A DNA stretch of 64,000 bases, from assembly GCF_030813505.1 (NCBI RefSeq), contig NZ_JAUSUE010000002.1. One strand, given 5' to 3'. Origin of the DNA: Pectinatus haikarae (lineage in GTDB: Bacteria > Bacillota > Negativicutes > Selenomonadales > Selenomonadaceae). Positions within the stretch are counted from its first letter, which is position 1. Each line of letters opens with the position of its first letter. The translations under genes were made by a program, and so were the position numbers. The notes beneath the pieces were generated by a model. The model saw nothing but the letters and a program-made list of their open reading frames with translations. It made no database searches and was not told the DNA's origin. Shown one piece after another: positions 23,568 to 32,307 of the stretch.

Positions 23568-23744
23568 ATGGCAGTACCAAAGCGTAAAATGTCTAAAGCC
23601 CGCCGTGATAAGCGCCGTGCTAATTGGAAGTTGGAAGCTCCGGGCTTTGTATCATGCCCGCAGTGCCATGAGCCTAAAATGCCGCATCATGTTTGTCCTG
23701 AATGTGGTTATTATGATGGCAAGGAAGTAATTTCTGCGGAATAA
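23568..23744 (+). CDS. rpmF: 50S ribosomal protein L32
   Basis: A 58-residue ribosomal protein beginning MAVPKRKMSKARRDKRR, with the zinc-ribbon Cys pairs CPQC and CPEC. ATG 23568 is correct: AAGGAGGTG (23553-23561) stands six bases before it. A hairpin terminator follows at 23756. Confidence 0.97.
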   Translation: MAVPKRKMSKARRDKRRANWKLEAPGFVSCPQCHEPKMPHHVCPECGYYDGKEVISAE

Positions 23745-23755
23745 TAATTTCTATC

Positions 23756-23798
23756 GAGCAAGGTATAATGTTGTCTATATCTTGCTCATTATTTTTAT
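23756..23798 (+). terminator. Terminator of yceD-rpmF
   Basis: GAGCAAGGTATA (23756-23767) pairs with TATATCTTGCTC (23776-23787), followed by ATTATTTTTAT. Confidence 0.82.
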
Positions 23799-23934
23799 CT
23801 GGACAGTATACAAAACCTTTGTTTTTAAGCAATTGGCAATATATGTGGAATTATCTATTTTTTATATTAATATACGATTTCCAATTTACTTAAAGAAAAC
23901 TATTCTGTTTATGGATGATGATCTGGTGTTTCAG

Positions 23935-23970
23935 ATGCAGCTGAATTATGTAATACAGCTGCATTTTATT
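23935..23970 (+). terminator. Second hairpin before plsX
   Basis: ATGCAGCTG (23935-23943) and CAGCTGCAT (23956-23964) form a perfect 9-bp stem followed by TTTATT. It probably backs up the rpmF terminator and isolates plsX. The 300 bases from 23745 to 24093 hold only these hairpins and the plsX promoter. Confidence 0.6.
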
Positions 23971-24002
23971 AATAAATATTGCTGGCATTTTTAAGCTTTT
24001 AC

Positions 24003-24031
24003 TTGATATTTTAATTTAAAGCCAGTATAAT
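24003..24031 (+). promoter_or_regulatory. Promoter of the plsX-fab operon
   Basis: TTGATA (24003-24008), 17-base spacer, TATAAT (24026-24031). Transcription would start near 24038, inside the palindrome at 24037-24055. Confidence 0.75.
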
Positions 24032-24036
24032 AACAA

Positions 24037-24055
24037 AACGAATGATTCAATCGTT
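24037..24055. promoter_or_regulatory. Palindrome over the plsX transcription start, candidate lipid-regulator operator
   Basis: The 19-base sequence has outer arms AACGA/TCGTT and inner TGA/TCA around a T, with one mismatched pair. It covers the predicted +1 of the fab operon. No FapR or FabT gene is encoded beside it, and it does not match the FapR or FabT consensus I recall. Confidence 0.5.
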
Positions 24056-24093
24056 CACTATACTTTAGCAAGCAACAAACAGGGAGGCTGAAT

Positions 24094-25119
24094 ATGAGAA
24101 TAGCGCTGGATGCAATGGGAGGAGATTACGCCCCTGAACAGATAGTCGCTGGCGCGATTGATGCTGCCCGAAACTTTGACTGTGAAATAGTGCTTGTCGG
24201 AGATCAAGAGAAAATAAAGAAAGAATTAGATAAAACACCTGACTGGAATCGACTGTGCATTTCTATTCATCATGCTGCTGAGGTTATAGAAATGGGTGAA
24301 CATCCTGTTGCTGCTGTACGAAAAAAGAAAAATTCTTCTTTGGTGATAGCGGCACAGCTTGCAAAAAGCGGAGAGTGCGATGCTGTTATTTCCGCAGGAA
24401 GTACAGGTGCTGCTGTCACTTCAGCACTTTTTATATTGGGACGTATCACAGGAATTGACAGGCCTACGATAGCTACACCTATTCCCACAGGGCACGGTGT
24501 TACGCTTCTTATGGATTCAGGTGCTAATGTGGACAGTAAGCCGAAGCATCTTGTCCAAAGTGCTCTTATGGGGTCAATCTACTCCGAATGTGTTTTCGGC
24601 GTGGAAAAACCGCGTGTAGGTCTTTTGAATATCGGAGAAGAATCCACTAAGGGAAATGAGCAAGTTCTCAGTACATATCCGCTTTTGGAAAAAATGCATA
24701 CCATTAGTTTCAAGGGCAATGCTGAGGGCCGTGATATTACAAACGGAGCTTTTGATGTGGTTGTCTGCGATGGTTTTGTGGGAAATATAGTTTTGAAATT
24801 TGCTGAGGGTCTGGCAAAAACGCTGCTTAAATTAATGAAGGAAGCTATATTGAAGGGCGGTCTGTTGGCAAAGATAGGTGCTTTGCTTCTGTCCCCCACA
24901 TTGAAAAAGTTTGCGCAGCAGATAGATTATGCCGAATATGGAGGTGCACCTTTGCTTGGTATTGACGGATGCTATATAATAGCACATGGAAGCTCCAATG
25001 CAAAGGCAATAAAAAGTGCCATCGGTGTGGCTTGTGAATATGTTAAACAGGATGTAGTAAGCCGCATAAGGGAAAATATAAAGAAAGAGGAGATGCTGGC
25101 TGATGACAGGGAAAAATAG
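24094..25119 (+). CDS. plsX: Phosphate acyltransferase PlsX
   Basis: Makes acyl-phosphate from acyl-ACP for phospholipid synthesis. The 341-residue protein starts MRIALDAMGGDYAPEQIVAGA, the family signature, with further conserved parts SAGSTGAAVTSALF, MDSGANVDSKPKHL and LNIGEESTKGNE. AGGGAGG precedes the ATG. It heads the fab operon and overlaps fabH by 17 bases. Confidence 0.96.
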   Translation: MRIALDAMGGDYAPEQIVAGAIDAARNFDCEIVLVGDQEKIKKELDKTPDWNRLCISIHHAAEVIEMGEHPVAAVRKKKNSSLVIAAQLAKSGECDAVISAGSTGAAVTSALFILGRITGIDRPTIATPIPTGHGVTLLMDSGANVDSKPKHLVQSALMGSIYSECVFGVEKPRVGLLNIGEESTKGNEQVLSTYPLLEKMHTISFKGNAEGRDITNGAFDVVVCDGFVGNIVLKFAEGLAKTLLKLMKEAILKGGLLAKIGALLLSPTLKKFAQQIDYAEYGGAPLLGIDGCYIIAHGSSNAKAIKSAIGVACEYVKQDVVSRIRENIKKEEMLADDREK

Positions 25120-26104
25120 CGCCGGTATACTCGGCACGGGCTTTTGTCTGCCGGAGGATAAGCTGACGAATTTTGACCTTGAAAAAATGGTCAATACCAA
25201 TGATGATTGGATAGTAGGGCGGACAGGCATACATGAACGCCGTATAGCATCTGAAGGAACAGCCACTTCGAACATAGCCTTCAAGGCAGCGCAGATGGCA
25301 TTGAAGGATGCAGGTGTCGAACCTGACGAATTGGATTTGATAATAGTAGCAACAATATCTTCGGACAGGATAATACCTTCTACTGCTTGTGTATTGCAAG
25401 ATATGCTTGGGGCCAGTCACGCAGGTGCATTTGACCTGACGGCAGCCTGCTCAGGCTTTATATACGCTTCGTCTGTTGCAGCTCAATTTATTCAGTCAGG
25501 CGTATACAAAAAGATTTTGGTCATAGGAGCTGAAACACTGTCCAGATTCATTGATTGGCAGGATAGAAATACATGTGTTATTTTTGGTGACGGAGCCGGA
25601 GCCGCAGTCTACGGGCGAGTTGATGATGGTTATGGTATGCTTTCCTTTGATCTGGGCGCTGACGGCAGCGGCGGCGACAGCCTTGACATTCCGGGCGGCG
25701 GCAGTCTTCATCCGGCATCGGCAGCTACGGTAAAAGACAGACTGCACTATCTTCATATGAATGGCAAGGAAGTTTTCCGTTTTTCCGTGAAAATTATGGG
25801 AGAAACCGTTTTAAATTCATTGGAAAGAGCGAACCTGCAAAAAGAGAATATTGACTGGCTTATTCCGCATCAGGCCAATATCCGCATTATCCAGACAGGG
25901 GCCAAACGTTTGCAGCTATCCATGGATAAGGTCATTGTAAATATAGGTAAATATGGAAATACTTCTGCGGCATCTATTCCTATAGCACTGGCCGAGGCAG
26001 CTCATAATAAGACTTTTAAAAAGGGCGATATATTAGCTTTTTCCGGATTTGGTGCAGGGCTTACATGGGCGTCATGCATCATGAAATGGGCTAAGGAGGA
26101 ATAG
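25103..26104 (+). CDS. fabH: Beta-ketoacyl-ACP synthase III
   Basis: Starts fatty acid chains by condensing acetyl-CoA (or a branched starter) with malonyl-ACP. The catalytic triad is visible: Cys in TAACSGFIYA, His in IPHQANIRII and Asn in GNTSAASIP. The substrate-site motif NDDWIVGRTGI lies near residue 33. Length of 333 residues is normal. Its ATG lies within the end of plsX, so the two are coupled. Confidence 0.96.
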   Translation: MTGKNSAGILGTGFCLPEDKLTNFDLEKMVNTNDDWIVGRTGIHERRIASEGTATSNIAFKAAQMALKDAGVEPDELDLIIVATISSDRIIPSTACVLQDMLGASHAGAFDLTAACSGFIYASSVAAQFIQSGVYKKILVIGAETLSRFIDWQDRNTCVIFGDGAGAAVYGRVDDGYGMLSFDLGADGSGGDSLDIPGGGSLHPASAATVKDRLHYLHMNGKEVFRFSVKIMGETVLNSLERANLQKENIDWLIPHQANIRIIQTGAKRLQLSMDKVIVNIGKYGNTSAASIPIALAEAAHNKTFKKGDILAFSGFGAGLTWASCIMKWAKEE

Positions 26105-26105
26105 T

Positions 26106-27053
26106 ATGTTTGAAAAAAATAGATTATGTAAATTGCTCAATATACAATATCCGATATTTCAAGGTGGTATGGCATGGATCGGTACAGCCGAGCTGGCAGC
26201 AGCTGTTTCCAATGCCGGCGGGCTCGGCATTATAGGAGCCGGGCATATGCCTCCGGATATGCTGCGGGCAGAGATTCAAAAAGCTAAGAAATGGACGCAG
26301 AAACCTTTTGGTGTTAATATTATGCTGATGTCTCCATTCGTGAAAGAAGTCATGCAGGTGGTCTTAGAGGAAAAAATTCCTGTGATAACGACCGGAGCGG
26401 GGAACCCAGGAGAATATATACCTGCGTTGAAGGAAATAGGAAGCAAGGTCATACCTGTTGTTGCCTCGGTAGCTTTGGCAAAGAGGCTGGTGAGAACTGG
26501 TGTGGATGCAGTTATAGCGGAAGGGCTTGAAAGCGGCGGTCATATAGGGGAAATAACCACTATGTCACTTGTACCGCAGATAGTTGATGCGGTTGATGTT
26601 CCGGTCATTGCGGCCGGTGGAATAGGAGATGCCAGAGGTGTCTTGGCAGCTTTTTCTCTTGGTGCTTCAGGAGTTCAAATGGGAACAAGATTTGTTTTAT
26701 CGGACGAATGTATCGCCCATGAAAATTATAAAAAATTAGTACTTAAAGCCAGAGATCGATCCACTGTAGTAACGGGAAGAGCTACAGGGCATCCTGTACG
26801 CGTCCTGTCAAACAAGCTGACAAGGAAATTTGAAGAACTGGAAAAATCGGGAGCTGCTCCTGACGAACTTGAAAAACTCGGTGCGGGGAAACTTAATTTG
26901 GCCACGCACAAGGGCGATGTAGAAAATGGGTCTGTTATGATCGGACAGATAAGCGGTATGCTGAATGAGATAAAACCGGTCAGACAAATTATTATAGATA
27001 TAGTTTCACATATGGATAATGAATTTAACAGAGTTGAAAACAGTTGTAAATAA
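26106..27053 (+). CDS. fabK: Enoyl-ACP reductase II (FMN)
   Basis: Flavin-dependent enoyl-ACP reductase that completes each elongation cycle. The N-terminal PIFQGGMAWIGTAELAAAVS and the FMN/phosphate-binding VIAAGGIGDARGVLAAFSLGA and GVQMGTRF match FabK. Also present are the catalytic His region EGLESGGHIGE and the C-terminal GKLNLATHKGDVENGSVMIG. The 315-residue length is normal. FabK enzymes resist triclosan, unlike FabI. RBS AAGGAGG; spacing from fabH is one base. Confidence 0.94.
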   Translation: MFEKNRLCKLLNIQYPIFQGGMAWIGTAELAAAVSNAGGLGIIGAGHMPPDMLRAEIQKAKKWTQKPFGVNIMLMSPFVKEVMQVVLEEKIPVITTGAGNPGEYIPALKEIGSKVIPVVASVALAKRLVRTGVDAVIAEGLESGGHIGEITTMSLVPQIVDAVDVPVIAAGGIGDARGVLAAFSLGASGVQMGTRFVLSDECIAHENYKKLVLKARDRSTVVTGRATGHPVRVLSNKLTRKFEELEKSGAAPDELEKLGAGKLNLATHKGDVENGSVMIGQISGMLNEIKPVRQIIIDIVSHMDNEFNRVENSCK

Positions 27054-27240
27054 GGATGTATTCCCTAATAGCATAGGTGTTTTCTTTTCAGAATCATAGA
27101 AAACTATAACCGCTGATTTGATCGCTATTCATATATTCTTTTATCATATGCAAAGAACACATGAATAAGCTAATTGGTCACCGGATAATTGTTATGCATT
27201 ATAATTATTTTAGTAAGATAATGAAAGGACATAGTTCTTT

Positions 27241-28182
27241 ATGAATAAACTTGCATTTGTTTTTCCAGGACAGGGTTCTCAATCAGTAGGTATGGGAAAA
27301 GATTTATTTGAACACTATGATCTTGCAAAGAAGATGTTCAAAGAAGCAGATGATGCGTTGGGCTATTCCATAATGGATATGTGTTTTAACGGACCGGAAG
27401 AAAAACTGCGTCTTACAGCTAATACACAACCGGCTATTTTGACAGTGAGTGCTATTGCTGCCGCTATTTTGCAGGAACATGGAATAGAACCGGACATAGT
27501 CGGCGGACATAGTTTGGGTGAATATTCTGCTCTTGTCACTGCCGGGGCATTAAACTTTGCCGATGCTGTTTATTTGGTAAACAGACGCGGCAGTTTTATG
27601 CAGGAGGCTGTTCCTGTCGGTGAAGGCAGCATGGCTGCTGTAATTGGTCTTGACAGAAACATCATTGTTGAAATCTGCGGGCAGATAAGCAAAACGGCCT
27701 TGGTTCAGGCAGTGAACTTTAACTGCCCGGGACAGGTTGTCGTTGCGGGTACTACCGAGGGAGTGAATGCTGCCGTGGTAAAACTTAAAGAGGCCGGGGC
27801 TAAAAAATGCGTACTTTTACCGGTAAGCGCGCCTTTCCACAGTGACCTCATGCAGCCGGCAGCAGAAAAACTTGCGGCAGAGCTTGATAAGATAGCGATA
27901 CACGATGCGCATATACCTGTTACGGCTAATGTTACCGGCGCGTCGATTGTAAAGGCTGAGGACATTAAGAAGAGTCTTGTCAAACAGGCAGCAAGCCCTG
28001 TAAAATGGGAAGATTGTATAGAAACGATGAAAGAATACGGTGCGGACGTATATTTGGAAGCCGGGCCGGGAAAAGTTTTATGCGGATTCAATAAACGTAT
28101 TGATAAAATGTTGACATCTCTCAATGTAGAAAATATAGCTTCTTTACAAAAAACGCTTGATTATTTGCAGGAGGTTCGCTAA
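27241..28182 (+). CDS. fabD: Malonyl-CoA:ACP transacylase
   Basis: Loads malonate onto ACP. FPGQGSQSVGMG near the N-terminus, the active-site GHSLGEYSAL near residue 88 and the His of PVSAPFHSDLM are present. It is separated from fabK by 187 bases that contain a TATAAT (27200-27205) without a good -35, so an internal promoter is possible but unproven. fabG begins two bases after the stop. Confidence 0.96.
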   Translation: MNKLAFVFPGQGSQSVGMGKDLFEHYDLAKKMFKEADDALGYSIMDMCFNGPEEKLRLTANTQPAILTVSAIAAAILQEHGIEPDIVGGHSLGEYSALVTAGALNFADAVYLVNRRGSFMQEAVPVGEGSMAAVIGLDRNIIVEICGQISKTALVQAVNFNCPGQVVVAGTTEGVNAAVVKLKEAGAKKCVLLPVSAPFHSDLMQPAAEKLAAELDKIAIHDAHIPVTANVTGASIVKAEDIKKSLVKQAASPVKWEDCIETMKEYGADVYLEAGPGKVLCGFNKRIDKMLTSLNVENIASLQKTLDYLQEVR

Positions 28183-28183
28183 A

Positions 28184-28927
28184 ATGCTTTTAGAAGGCAA
28201 GGTAGCTTTGGTTACGGGCGCTTCACGAGGTATAGGCCGCTCAATAGCATTATCTCTTGCAGCAAACGGAGCGCTGGTTGCTGTTAACTACGCAGGCAAT
28301 ACCAAAGCTGCGGAAGCAGTAAAAGCAGAAATTATTGGTAACGGCGGTAAAGCCATTATTGTAAAGGCTGATGTTTCCGATGAGGAAGCTGCTGGAAAAA
28401 TGATTGATGCGGTAATTGCTGAATATGGCACACTTGATATTTTGGTCAATAATGCGGGGATCACACGTGATACTTTACTGGCCAGAATGAAAAAACAGGA
28501 TTGGGATGCTGTTATAAATACAAATTTGACAGGCGTTTTTAACTGTACAAAGATAGTTGCCAAACTCATGATGAAGAAACGTGCCGGAAGAATAATAAAT
28601 ATGGCATCTGTTGTCGGGATGACAGGAAATATAGGACAGGCCAATTATGCAGCCGCAAAGGCAGGTGTGATCGGTTTTACTAAATCTCTTGCCCGTGAAC
28701 TGGCTGCACGCGGCATAACAGTTAATGCTGTGGCACCGGGATTTATTTCTACTGATATGACATCAGTAATTTCAGATAAAGCAAAAGAAAATATATTAAG
28801 TGATATCCCTTTAGGTAAAATGGGAAGTCCGGAAGATGTAGCAAACACTGTGCTGTTTTTAGTTTCTGATAGAGCTGCTTACATAACAGGTCAGGTTATA
28901 AACGTTGATGGCGGCATGGTGATGTGA
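28184..28927 (+). CDS. fabG: 3-oxoacyl-ACP reductase
   Basis: NADPH-dependent short-chain dehydrogenase of 247 residues. The cofactor motif is TGASRGIGRS, the structural NNAG is present, and the catalytic Ser-Tyr-Lys appear in NMASVVGM and YAAAKAG. ATG 28184 is chosen because GCAGGAGGT lies before it and the protein then begins MLLEGKVALVTGASRG. It acts on the product of FabH and FabF. Confidence 0.96.
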   Translation: MLLEGKVALVTGASRGIGRSIALSLAANGALVAVNYAGNTKAAEAVKAEIIGNGGKAIIVKADVSDEEAAGKMIDAVIAEYGTLDILVNNAGITRDTLLARMKKQDWDAVINTNLTGVFNCTKIVAKLMMKKRAGRIINMASVVGMTGNIGQANYAAAKAGVIGFTKSLARELAARGITVNAVAPGFISTDMTSVISDKAKENILSDIPLGKMGSPEDVANTVLFLVSDRAAYITGQVINVDGGMVM

Positions 28928-28972
28928 TATTAAATTAGATAAGTTGACTTTATGGGAGGAGGTGAGCAACAT

Positions 28973-29203
28973 ATGTCGACATTTGAAAAAGTTAGAGATA
29001 TTGTTGTAGAACAGTTAGGTGTTGAAGCAGACGATGTTAATATTGACTCCACTTTCATTGATGATTTAGGGGCTGATTCACTTGATATTGTTGAATTGAT
29101 CATGGCTTTTGAAGAAGAATTTGGTATTGAAATTCCAGATGAAGCTGCTGAAAAAATCAAAAACGTTCAGGATGTTGTAACCTATATAGACCAGAACAAA
29201 TAA
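28973..29203 (+). CDS. acpP: Acyl carrier protein
   Basis: A 76-residue acidic carrier protein. The 4'-phosphopantetheine attachment Ser36 lies in LGADSLDIVEL. ATG 28973 is preferred over the upstream in-frame ATG, because GGGAGGAGGTGAG lies before it. It carries the growing chain for all the Fab enzymes around it. A stable hairpin follows at 29217. Confidence 0.97.
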   Translation: MSTFEKVRDIVVEQLGVEADDVNIDSTFIDDLGADSLDIVELIMAFEEEFGIEIPDEAAEKIKNVQDVVTYIDQNK

Positions 29204-29216
29204 GACTCTTAATCAG

Positions 29217-29238
29217 AAGGAGGGCTTCTGCCCTCCTT
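29217..29238 (+). promoter_or_regulatory. Stable intercistronic hairpin after acpP
   Basis: AAGGAGGGC (29217-29225) and GCCCTCCTT (29230-29238) with a TTCT loop form a perfect 9-bp GC-rich stem. No T-tract follows, so it is not a classical terminator. It may protect the acpP message or limit flow into the downstream genes. Confidence 0.6.
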
Positions 29239-29273
29239 AACTGATAAAAGCGAAAGTGATAGGAGGAGTTATT

Positions 29274-30218
29274 TTGATACTTCCGGAGCTTAAGATTGGC
29301 GATAAGATCGCAAAAGTACCGGTTATTCAGGGCGGCATGGCAATAAGACTGTCGACAGCTCGTCTTGCTGCAGCAGTAGCAAATGAAGGCGGTATTGGTT
29401 TGATCGCTGCGTCCGGTATGACAAATGACGAATTGAGATATGAAATTCGCTTGGCCCGTTCTTTAACATCTGGGATTATTGGTATCAATATAATGGTAGC
29501 TGCTAAAAAATTTAGTGAATTAATGAAGACTGCTATTAAGGAAGGTATAGACCTTGTCGTTGCGGGAGCTGGTTTTTCCCGTGATATGTTTGGAATCGGC
29601 AAGGAATCGGCTACTCCTATTGTACCGATAGTATCTTCCGCTAAACTGGCGAAAATTTCACAACATCTTGGCGCTGCTGCTGTCGTGGTGGAAGGCAAAG
29701 AAGCGGGCGGACATTTGGGAACAGATATTTCGATAAAGACATTGATTCCTGAGATTCGCAATGCAGTCAGTCTGCCTATTATTGCGGCAGGGGGAGTTCT
29801 CACGGGTCAGGATATTGTTGATTTTATAAAAATGGGAGCTAACGGTGTCCAGATGGGATCAAGGTTTGCTGCTAGTGAGGAATCAAATGCGGCACCGGCT
29901 TTAAAGGATTTTTATTTGAAGGCTGATCCCAAGGATATAGTTGTAATACAAAGTCCGGTGGGCCTTCCAGGTCGTGCCGTGCGCAATCCGTTTTCAGAAA
30001 AAATAATGCAGGGGCCTGTTCCGATTAAGCAGTGTGATAATTGTTTGAAAAATTGCAAGCATAATTTCTGTATTATAAAGGCTTTGGAAAGAGCGCAGCA
30101 GGGAGACGTTGAAACAGGATTGGTTTTTGCTGGTGAATATATTCATAAAATACAGGAGATATTACCAGTCAGGGAAATATTTGCGCGCTTGAAACAACAG
30201 GCTGCTGAAGCGAATTAA
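29274..30218 (+). CDS. FabK/nitronate monooxygenase-like flavoprotein with Cys cluster
   Basis: A second FMN-dependent TIM-barrel protein of the FabK/NMO superfamily in the same operon. It shares PVIQGGMAIRLSTARLAAAVA and PIIAAGGVLTGQDIV with FabK. It differs by a C-terminal Cys cluster CDNCLKNCKHNFC near residue 255, spaced C-x2-C-x3-C-x4-C, which could hold a metal or a [4Fe-4S] cluster. TTG 29274 is chosen as the start, because AGGAGGAG (29261-29268) stands five bases before it. It may be a second enoyl reductase, or a nitronate monooxygenase-like oxidoreductase kept in the fab operon. Confidence 0.8.
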   Translation: MILPELKIGDKIAKVPVIQGGMAIRLSTARLAAAVANEGGIGLIAASGMTNDELRYEIRLARSLTSGIIGINIMVAAKKFSELMKTAIKEGIDLVVAGAGFSRDMFGIGKESATPIVPIVSSAKLAKISQHLGAAAVVVEGKEAGGHLGTDISIKTLIPEIRNAVSLPIIAAGGVLTGQDIVDFIKMGANGVQMGSRFAASEESNAAPALKDFYLKADPKDIVVIQSPVGLPGRAVRNPFSEKIMQGPVPIKQCDNCLKNCKHNFCIIKALERAQQGDVETGLVFAGEYIHKIQEILPVREIFARLKQQAAEAN

Positions 30219-30234
30219 AGGCGAGGTGTATATT

Positions 30235-31476
30235 TTGGCAGACAGAGTAGTTATTACCGGTCTAGGTGCAGTTTCACCTATTGGTATTGGCAAAAATAAG
30301 TTTTGGGAAGGGTTGCTGTCCGGAAAATCAGGCATCGGAAAAATTACGCATTTTGATGCTGCTGAATTTAAAGCTCAGATTGCGGGGCAGATTAATGATT
30401 TTGAGCCGACCGACTTTATAGATAAAAAAGAAGCAAAAAGAATGGATCGGTATACGCAATTTGCTATTACGGCTACCAGGCTTGCTTTTGAAGATGCCGG
30501 AATGGATTTGACGAAAGAAGATAAAGAACGTATAGGCGTATTTATTGGTACGGGTATCGGCGGTATAGAAACCATGCATGAACAATATACTGTCATATTG
30601 GAAAAAGGGCCGAATAGAGTAAGTCCTTTTTGTGTGCCGATGATGATTGCGAATATGGCAACGGGTCAGACATCCATTACTTTTGGCCTTCAGGGACCAA
30701 GTTCCTGCCCGATAACGGCATGTGCCACCGGAACTAACGCAATAGGCGATGCTATGCGAGTGATTCAAAGAGGAGAAGCTGATGTTATGGTGGCAGGGGG
30801 TACGGAAGCTTGTATATCTCCGTTGCCGGTAGCGGGCTTTGCTTCTATGAAGGCACTGTGTACGGATATGAACGATAATCCGGAAAAAGCGTCACGTCCT
30901 TTTGATAAAAACCGCAGCGGATTTGTAATGGGTGAGGGATCAGGAATAGTTATATTAGAAAGTTTGGAGCATGCTGTTAAACGTAATGCGGAAATCTATG
31001 CGGAAGTTTCCGGTTATGCAGCTACTTCGGACGCATATCATATAACGAGTCCTGCTCCGGCGGCTATTCAGCCGGCCAGATGTTTTACACTGGCAATAAA
31101 AGATGCGGGGCTTGAGCCGGAAAATATTGACTATATAAACGCTCACGGCACGTCCACACAACTGAATGAAAGAACAGAGACCGCTGCTATAAAGAGAGCC
31201 TTTGGTGATCATGCATATAAACTGGCGGTAAGTTCAATCAAATCAATGATTGGTCATCTGCTTGGCGCTGCGGGTGGTATTGAATGTATAGCGACCGCAT
31301 TGACTGTTAAAAATGATATCATGCCGGCCACTATAAATTTAGAAACTCCCGATGAAGAACTGGACCTTGATTATGTTCCTAATAAGGCCAGAAAAAAAGT
31401 TGTCAATGCAGCAATTTCCGATTCCTTGGGATTCGGTGGACATAATGCGGCGATACTTTTGAAAAAATTTAAATAA
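30235..31476 (+). CDS. fabF: Beta-ketoacyl-ACP synthase II
   Basis: Elongating condensing enzyme of about 413 residues. The active-site Cys lies in ITACATGTNAIGDA, the two His in NAHGTSTQLNE and IKSMIGHLLGAAGG. It begins at TTG 30235 with GGCGAGGTG (30220-30228) six bases before; the ORF can be extended to GTG 30226. The C-terminal DSLGFGGHNAAILLKK is intact. rnc follows 13 bases later. Confidence 0.95.
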   Translation: MADRVVITGLGAVSPIGIGKNKFWEGLLSGKSGIGKITHFDAAEFKAQIAGQINDFEPTDFIDKKEAKRMDRYTQFAITATRLAFEDAGMDLTKEDKERIGVFIGTGIGGIETMHEQYTVILEKGPNRVSPFCVPMMIANMATGQTSITFGLQGPSSCPITACATGTNAIGDAMRVIQRGEADVMVAGGTEACISPLPVAGFASMKALCTDMNDNPEKASRPFDKNRSGFVMGEGSGIVILESLEHAVKRNAEIYAEVSGYAATSDAYHITSPAPAAIQPARCFTLAIKDAGLEPENIDYINAHGTSTQLNERTETAAIKRAFGDHAYKLAVSSIKSMIGHLLGAAGGIECIATALTVKNDIMPATINLETPDEELDLDYVPNKARKKVVNAAISDSLGFGGHNAAILLKKFK

Positions 31477-31489
31477 GCCGGGTTTTATA

Positions 31490-32197
31490 ATGAGTCTTTC
31501 AATAGAACGTAAGGAAAATTTATTAGTTTTATCTTCACGTCTAGGCGTGAAATTTGCGGATTTATCTTTGTTGGATACTGCTCTTACCCATACATCATAT
31601 GCCAATGAAGTCAAAAACGGTGTAATCCATAATGAGCGACTGGAATTCCTTGGTGATGCTGTGCTGGAATTGGCATGCAGCACATATTTGTTTAATAAAT
31701 TCCCGCAAATGCCGGAGGGTGAAATGACAAAAGCACGTGCTTCCGTTGTTTGTGAAACTACCCTGGCTGATTTATCAGCCAGGCTTGGTGTGGGAAAATA
31801 TCTTTTGCTGGGCAAGGGTGAACGTATGACGGGAGGGAATAAAAGACCTTCTATCTTGGCGGATGCTTTTGAGTCGGTGATTGGTGCCATATATCTAGAC
31901 CAAGGCTGGCAGACGGCGCGTATGTATATTCTTGATAAATTGGATAGTGCTCTTATTGCTGTTGAACAGGGATATAATTTAAAAGATTATAAAACTATAT
32001 TGCAGGAAGTTGTACAAAGTCACGGCGCATGTATCGAATATAAGCTGATAGATGAAACAGGGCCCGATCATGCAAAATGTTTTCGTTTTGCTGCTGTTGT
32101 CAGCGGAAAACAAAAAGGCTTTGGCATAGGCAGCAGTAAAAAAGAAGCGGAACAGCATGCTGCTATGGAAGCATTAAAAGAATATGGAATTTTATGA
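31490..32197 (+). CDS. rnc: Ribonuclease III
   Basis: Endonuclease for double-stranded RNA, processing rRNA precursors. The catalytic signature ERLEFLGDAVLEL lies near residue 46, with the second acidic site in LADAFESVIGAIYLDQG. The dsRNA-binding domain fills residues 160-235 (DYKTILQEVVQSHG, GSSKKEAEQHAAMEAL). It is the last gene of the fab operon, and rnc after acpP-fabF is a common order. A strong bidirectional hairpin follows. Confidence 0.96.
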   Translation: MSLSIERKENLLVLSSRLGVKFADLSLLDTALTHTSYANEVKNGVIHNERLEFLGDAVLELACSTYLFNKFPQMPEGEMTKARASVVCETTLADLSARLGVGKYLLLGKGERMTGGNKRPSILADAFESVIGAIYLDQGWQTARMYILDKLDSALIAVEQGYNLKDYKTILQEVVQSHGACIEYKLIDETGPDHAKCFRFAAVVSGKQKGFGIGSSKKEAEQHAAMEALKEYGIL

Positions 32198-32229
32198 TTC
32201 CTCTTTTTTGCCCATAGTTTATGTAAAGT

Positions 32230-32280
32230 AATAGTCACAAGAAAGAGCAGGAAATCCTGTTTTTTCTTGTGACTATTATT
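32230..32280. terminator. Convergent terminator between rnc and the Ser-rich gene
   Basis: AATAGTCACAAGAAA (32230-32244) pairs with TTTCTTGTGACTATT (32263-32277), with inner CAGGA/TCCTG and T's. It works on both strands. Confidence 0.85.
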
Positions 32281-32307
32281 GTATTGCTGATTATAATGTG
32301 ACTATTT

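Noticed and set aside
23782..23994. 70-codon frame between rpmF and plsX
   Set aside because: It begins inside a terminator and contains a second one; no SD; mostly hydrophobic low-complexity translation.
27174..27205. Possible promoter between fabK and fabD (TTGGTC ... TATAAT)
   Set aside because: The spacer is 20 bases, outside the usual 16-18, so it is not called.
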